44,422 nucleotides of DNA from Alphaproteobacteria bacterium (GTDB taxonomy: Bacteria > Pseudomonadota > Alphaproteobacteria > Rickettsiales > Deianiraeaceae): NCBI GenBank assembly GCA_025363115.1, contig JANYEN010000024.1:1-44422 (forward strand), given 5' to 3'. Under the pieces are notes generated by a model that saw only the letters and a program-made list of their open reading frames with translations, had not been told where the DNA came from and made no database searches. Within the stretch, counting starts at the first letter, position 1. Each line of letters starts with the position of its first letter. Of the stretch, positions 41,138 to 44,422 are shown in pieces. The position numbers and the translations under genes are program-made.

Positions 41138-42358
41138 ATGAAGCCTTATAAAAATTCTTCTATTACTCAAACCGAAGAAACAGCATGGCGATTAGTTAAA
41201 GATCGGTTTAGCAATATGATGGATTCAATCAATCGTAGAGTAGCTAATGGTACCCTTCAAACTTATTATTGGGGTAACGAAGTAGTACACAATTTTCAAC
41301 AAGTAGAAATCCAAGATATTAAGCAGGCTTTTAAAAATATGTGGAACAAAACTGGTGGCTCCTCAAATCCTTTTGCTAATACAGCTGCAGTATTTTGTTT
41401 TATGTCATCGTATGTTATGCCAGTTGTAGGGAGACCTACTAAACAAGAGTGGATAGAGCTTTTTCAAGAAAGAGCCTGGAATGACTTACCTCCCGATATT
41501 CTAAAACATATAGCAAAAATTGCAGAACAAGTTCCTGAAGAAAGGGCAAATTTTTTATTTCATAATTTTCCTGATCAAATTGCCTATTTAACAAATCGCA
41601 AAGAAACAATGGGAATAATTCGTCGAACTGAAAAATATCCTGGCACTTTCGTTATAAACGACAATACTTTAGATTTATCTGTAGCTAAACTTTCTGACCA
41701 CGAACTTCTGCATATAATACAACATATGGAAGGATTTTCAACTGAAAAAGAAAAGGAAGCAGTAGCTACTAATCAATTATTATCTTCTGTTTTCGATCAG
41801 TTAATGGCAAGCTATAGGCAAATTATATCAGAACTTTCTTCTCTTGAATTATCCCAAATTGCTAAAGATATATATGAAATGTATAATAATAGACCTTTAG
41901 ATACTCCTAACAGTGATTCTAGGGCAATTCAAGATGAGCTGTTAAATTTACCACCTCATTTGATAAGTCAGAATGCGGTAGCTATAATTGAAGGAGCGAT
42001 AAAAATGTATCGTATGAATATGCAAATATATCCAGAAAGGTTAAAAAGAACGGAATATTCCCCTAACTATAATGAATTAATACCAATTAGTTTTTTAGAA
42101 AATGCTGTAAAAACAAGAAGTGGAAGTTTTTTAAAACCTTTATTAGATGATGTAAAAAAACTTACTACTTATGCAAACTCAGTTTTCGAGCAATATCGAC
42201 CCGACAATGATATATTGGCTTCTTCAGCCAGCTCTAATACAGAGACTAATATACATAGATCGCGATTTCCTAAAAGACCACAAACGAAAAACACAGAAAA
42301 TCAGCATCAGGGTCAACCATCTAATAAAAAAATATCTCACGATGAGCGCGATCTATAA
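41138..42358 (+). CDS. putative HExxH zinc metallopeptidase, possible effector
   Basis: 406 aa, no signal peptide. The motif LSDHELLHIIQHMEG has H188-E189-x2-H192, and acidic residues (203-207) lie a short distance after it as possible third ligand. FVINDNTLDLSVAKLSDHEL before it gives the usual edge-strand/helix arrangement; the HEL.H..QH pattern is close to DUF4157 peptidases. Residues 59-131 align with residues 83-155 of the 210-aa protein at 7413 (MPVVGRPTKQEWIELFQERA against GAPTVYEWKNFYRE). The C-terminus is basic and disordered (HRSRFPKRPQTKN). No known family as a whole. A type IV secretion effector role is an inference. Confidence 0.75.
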   Translation: MKPYKNSSITQTEETAWRLVKDRFSNMMDSINRRVANGTLQTYYWGNEVVHNFQQVEIQDIKQAFKNMWNKTGGSSNPFANTAAVFCFMSSYVMPVVGRPTKQEWIELFQERAWNDLPPDILKHIAKIAEQVPEERANFLFHNFPDQIAYLTNRKETMGIIRRTEKYPGTFVINDNTLDLSVAKLSDHELLHIIQHMEGFSTEKEKEAVATNQLLSSVFDQLMASYRQIISELSSLELSQIAKDIYEMYNNRPLDTPNSDSRAIQDELLNLPPHLISQNAVAIIEGAIKMYRMNMQIYPERLKRTEYSPNYNELIPISFLENAVKTRSGSFLKPLLDDVKKLTTYANSVFEQYRPDNDILASSASSNTETNIHRSRFPKRPQTKNTENQHQGQPSNKKISHDERDL

Positions 42359-42514
42359 TATCATACAATAAAACTATTATTATAATTAATAGTTGGCAGT
42401 TTTTATTACATATAAAATATGTACGAAATAATTAAATAACAAAAATTGATTTTAAATAAAAACGTTATTAAAAGTTTCATATATTATTTTTTAAGCTGAA
42501 TTTAATTTATTATT

Positions 42515-43456
42515 ATGAAAGCGATAGTTTATAAAACATATGGTGGTCCAGAAGTGCTAGAAATTACAGAGATAGCTACCCCCGAACCTGGTGCTAATCA
42601 AATTTTGGTACGTGTATTTTCTTGCAGTATTAATCCACTTGACTGGAAAATTGCTGGTCGTAAGTTTTGGCCTATTTTACAAGCAAAGTTTCCTCAAATT
42701 CCAGGTTCGGAAATTGCTGGCGAAGTAGTAAAGTGTGGCTCTGCGGTAAAGGGTTTTTCTATGGGCAATAAAATCCATGGTTTTTTGCCTAAAGTTGGCA
42801 ACGCCAGTGCCGAATATGCTATTGTTTCGCCCAAAATGATAACAAAAATTCCTGATAAAATGGATTTTGATACTGCTGCAGGTCTTCCGTTATCTGGCTT
42901 AACTGCTCTGCAAGCTTTGATGGTTAAAGGCAGAATGCCACTTAAAAATAGCAATCAACGGATATTGATAATTGGCGCTTCTGGAGGAGTTGGTCACATT
43001 GCTTTACAAATAGCAAAATCTGCTGGTGCCACAGCAATAGGAGTGTGTAGTAGCAAAAATGCTAGTTTAGTTAAAGAACTAGGTTGTGATCAGGTGCTTT
43101 TATATGATGTAGCTAATCCTTATCAAAACCTTACTCCGTGTGATGTAATTTTAGACTGTGTTGGTCAACCATTTAAACCGTGGTTAGCATATTTAAAGCC
43201 CAAAGGAATTTTTATTTCGATAGTGCCAACTTTGCCTTTAATTATTAATAGTCTTAATCCATTCGCAACTAAAAAAGTAACAGCATTTATGTTAAAACCA
43301 AAATTAAGTGAATTGCTAATTTTAAATAATTTATTTAATGCAGGTAAAATAAAGGTTATTTGTAAATCTTTTGCTTTAGAAAATATGAAATCTGCCTGGC
43401 AAGAATCTATATCAGGTAGAGCTGTTGGTAAACTGATTATTAATGTAAAAGTTTAA
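42515..43456 (+). CDS. NAD(P)H quinone oxidoreductase-like MDR dehydrogenase
   Basis: 313 aa, medium-chain dehydrogenase/reductase fold. GROES-like N-terminal part (KTYGGPEVLEI, PGANQILVRVFSCSINPLDW, GSEIAGEVVKCGSAVKGF), then the Rossmann nucleotide-binding motif GASGGVGHIALQIAKSAGAT. The zinc ligands of alcohol dehydrogenases are absent, so it belongs to the zinc-free quinone-reductase branch. Typical activity is NADPH-dependent reduction of quinones or enones; the precise substrate is unknown. No clear operon partner; the transposase gene follows 103 nt later. Confidence 0.9.
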   Translation: MKAIVYKTYGGPEVLEITEIATPEPGANQILVRVFSCSINPLDWKIAGRKFWPILQAKFPQIPGSEIAGEVVKCGSAVKGFSMGNKIHGFLPKVGNASAEYAIVSPKMITKIPDKMDFDTAAGLPLSGLTALQALMVKGRMPLKNSNQRILIIGASGGVGHIALQIAKSAGATAIGVCSSKNASLVKELGCDQVLLYDVANPYQNLTPCDVILDCVGQPFKPWLAYLKPKGIFISIVPTLPLIINSLNPFATKKVTAFMLKPKLSELLILNNLFNAGKIKVICKSFALENMKSAWQESISGRAVGKLIINVKV

Positions 43457-43498
43457 TAATCTTACAATAAAAGTTTACCGACTTGTACACTTTTGGAC

Positions 43499-43526
43499 TT
43501 GACAATTAAAAAACAACATATACTAT
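43499..43526 (+). promoter_or_regulatory. promoter for the IS1595 transposase
   Basis: TTGACA (43499-43504) and TACTAT (43521-43526) with a 16-nt spacer, 33 nt before the transposase ATG at 43560. Both boxes are close to consensus. The left end of the insertion sequence should lie upstream of this, but its terminal inverted repeat could not be located. Confidence 0.5.
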
Positions 43527-43559
43527 AGTATTAACGTTTGATTTTAATACTAGAAAAAT

Positions 43560-44422
43560 ATGAATTTAATAAACATTATCACAACTTTTAAAACAGAACA
43601 AGACTGCATAGCACATCTTGAAGCTAAACGCTGGGCAAAAGGCGTTGTGTGTCCGTATTGCAAAAGTAATAAAATAGGAACTCACGCAAGTAAAGATAGA
43701 GAAGTTGCAAGACATCAATGTTACGGTTGTAAAAAGACATTTTCTGTTAAAGTAGGTACGATATTTGAAGGTACGCACATTGAACTTCAAAAATGGTTCT
43801 TGCTAATAGCTTTAATGATGAACGCAAAGAAAAGCCTTAGTGCCTGCCAAGCCGCTCGTGATTTAGGTATGCGTAGACCTACAGTCTGGTCAATGATGCA
43901 CAGAATACGCAAGGCTTTAACTCAAGACACAGATTTATTATGCGGTATAGTTGAGGTTGACGAGACTTACACTTGCACTAAAAAAGATGATAACGACGAT
44001 GATTTACCTAAAATGCGAGGTCGTGGTTGCAACAAACAGGCAATCGTTGGAATGGTTGAACGTAATGGCAGGGTTAAAGCTAAAAAACAAGACAAGCTAA
44101 ATTTTGAAGCCTTGAAAAAATTGATATTTTCTAGTATTGATATTAAAAACTCTGTCTTACTAACAGACGAATATAGGGGTTATACACCATTTAAAAAGCA
44201 TTTACCACACTATACAGTAAATCATAGCATTAAGAGTATGCAAGAGATGGAGTTCACACAAATACTATAGAGGGGTTTTGGGCAATCTTGAAAAGAGGTA
44301 TTAAAGGTCAATTTCATCATATATCAGTTAAGTATTTGAATAAATACCTTGACGAATTTTGCTATAGATATAATATGCGTATGGTTAGTCAAGATGGTGT
44401 ATTTAATGATGTTATGGGTAAG
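43560..44422 (+). mobile_element. IS1595 family transposase, frameshifted and cut by the window end
   Basis: N-terminal zinc ribbon CPYC (C31, C34) and CYGC (C54, C57), then IELQKWFLLIALMMNAKKSL, the DDE Asp pair in VEVDETYT and LLTDEYRGY. The first frame ends at a stop at 44268-44270 after HSIKSMQEMEFTQIL. If one A is added to the AA at 44232-44233, the protein reads HSIKEYARDGVHTNTIEGFW and continues through KRGIKGQFHHIS to the window edge, restoring the last catalytic Glu (TIEGFW). So a single missing base breaks the gene before the third catalytic residue. Confidence 0.88.

Noticed and set aside
42171-42371. 66-aa ORF overlapping the end of the HExxH gene
   Set aside because: Out-of-frame shadow of the longer gene; no independent start or features.
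1-44422. CRISPR array or prophage
   Set aside because: No regularly spaced repeats with unique spacers were seen, and no phage structural gene cluster; the only phage-like hint is the uncertain tail motif at 11386.

Overview
The window is AT-rich, densely coding, uses the standard genetic code (UGA stops, UGG Trp) and looks like the chromosome of a member of the Rickettsiales or a close relative (Alphaproteobacteria). The evidence is a VirB3 protein whose C-terminal end matches the Rickettsia-type type IV secretion (rvh) version, the alphaproteobacterial/mitochondrial complex I subunit NDUFA12, a gatC gene, KDO and LPS-transport genes (kdsB, lptB), a tatA gene of 54 codons, scattered single housekeeping genes instead of classical operons, and many small unrecognised proteins. 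LPS genes argue against Anaplasma/Ehrlichia. The family cannot be fixed from the sequence alone.

Layout, left to right. 1-2081: accessory region with the end of a truncated gene, a three-gene cassette starting with a TIGR04255-type protein, and a decayed gene. 2099-3848 (-): tgt and a small phosphotransferase-like kinase. 3923-9589 (+): ABC-2 export pair, AI-2E-type permease, tadA, an unrecognised 210-aa protein, comM/yifB. 9590-12335 (-): solitary virB3, two tandem paralogues, an M23 peptidase with a frameshifted tail and a Cys-rich exported small protein; two copies of a perfect 30-bp repeat sit about 40 nt upstream of two of these minus-strand genes. 12436-17043: glyA, gatC, tRNA-Glu (-), small membrane proteins, a possible mitofilin-like protein, rimM, kdsB. 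17140-17284: IS630-type remnant. 17388-19547 (-): alkylation-damage operon (Ada-like regulator/methyltransferase, 2OG oxygenase, AlkB). 19593-21580 (-): a tyrosine-phosphatase-like lipoprotein and an unrecognised protein. 21699-29643: lepA, a possible HEPN protein, znuC, rpoD, an ASCH protein, an isolated rpsJ, an MFS transporter. 29681-30395 (-): a gene broken by two single-base frameshifts. 30530-35799: membrane protein, lptB, PEBP-family protein, tatA, ubiA, a secretin lipoprotein. 35942-40894 (+): tightly packed run ppiD/surA-like, nuoK, S9 peptidase lipoprotein, NDUFA12, P-loop kinase. 41138-43456: HExxH protein and a quinone-reductase-like dehydrogenase. 43560-end: IS1595-type transposase broken by one missing base.

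Functionally the window mixes core translation and transcription genes (tgt, tadA, glyA, gatC, rimM, lepA, rpsJ, rpoD), envelope biogenesis (kdsB, lptB, tatA, secretin, ppiD), respiration (nuoK, NDUFA12, ubiA) and a set of lineage-specific proteins. Several of these have disordered basic C-terminal tails or peptidase/phosphatase motifs and are plausible secreted or host-interaction factors. The least described parts are the TIGR04255 cassette at the left edge, the HExxH protein that shares a domain with the 210-aa protein 33 kb away, and the repeat-linked minus-strand cluster around the solitary virB3.
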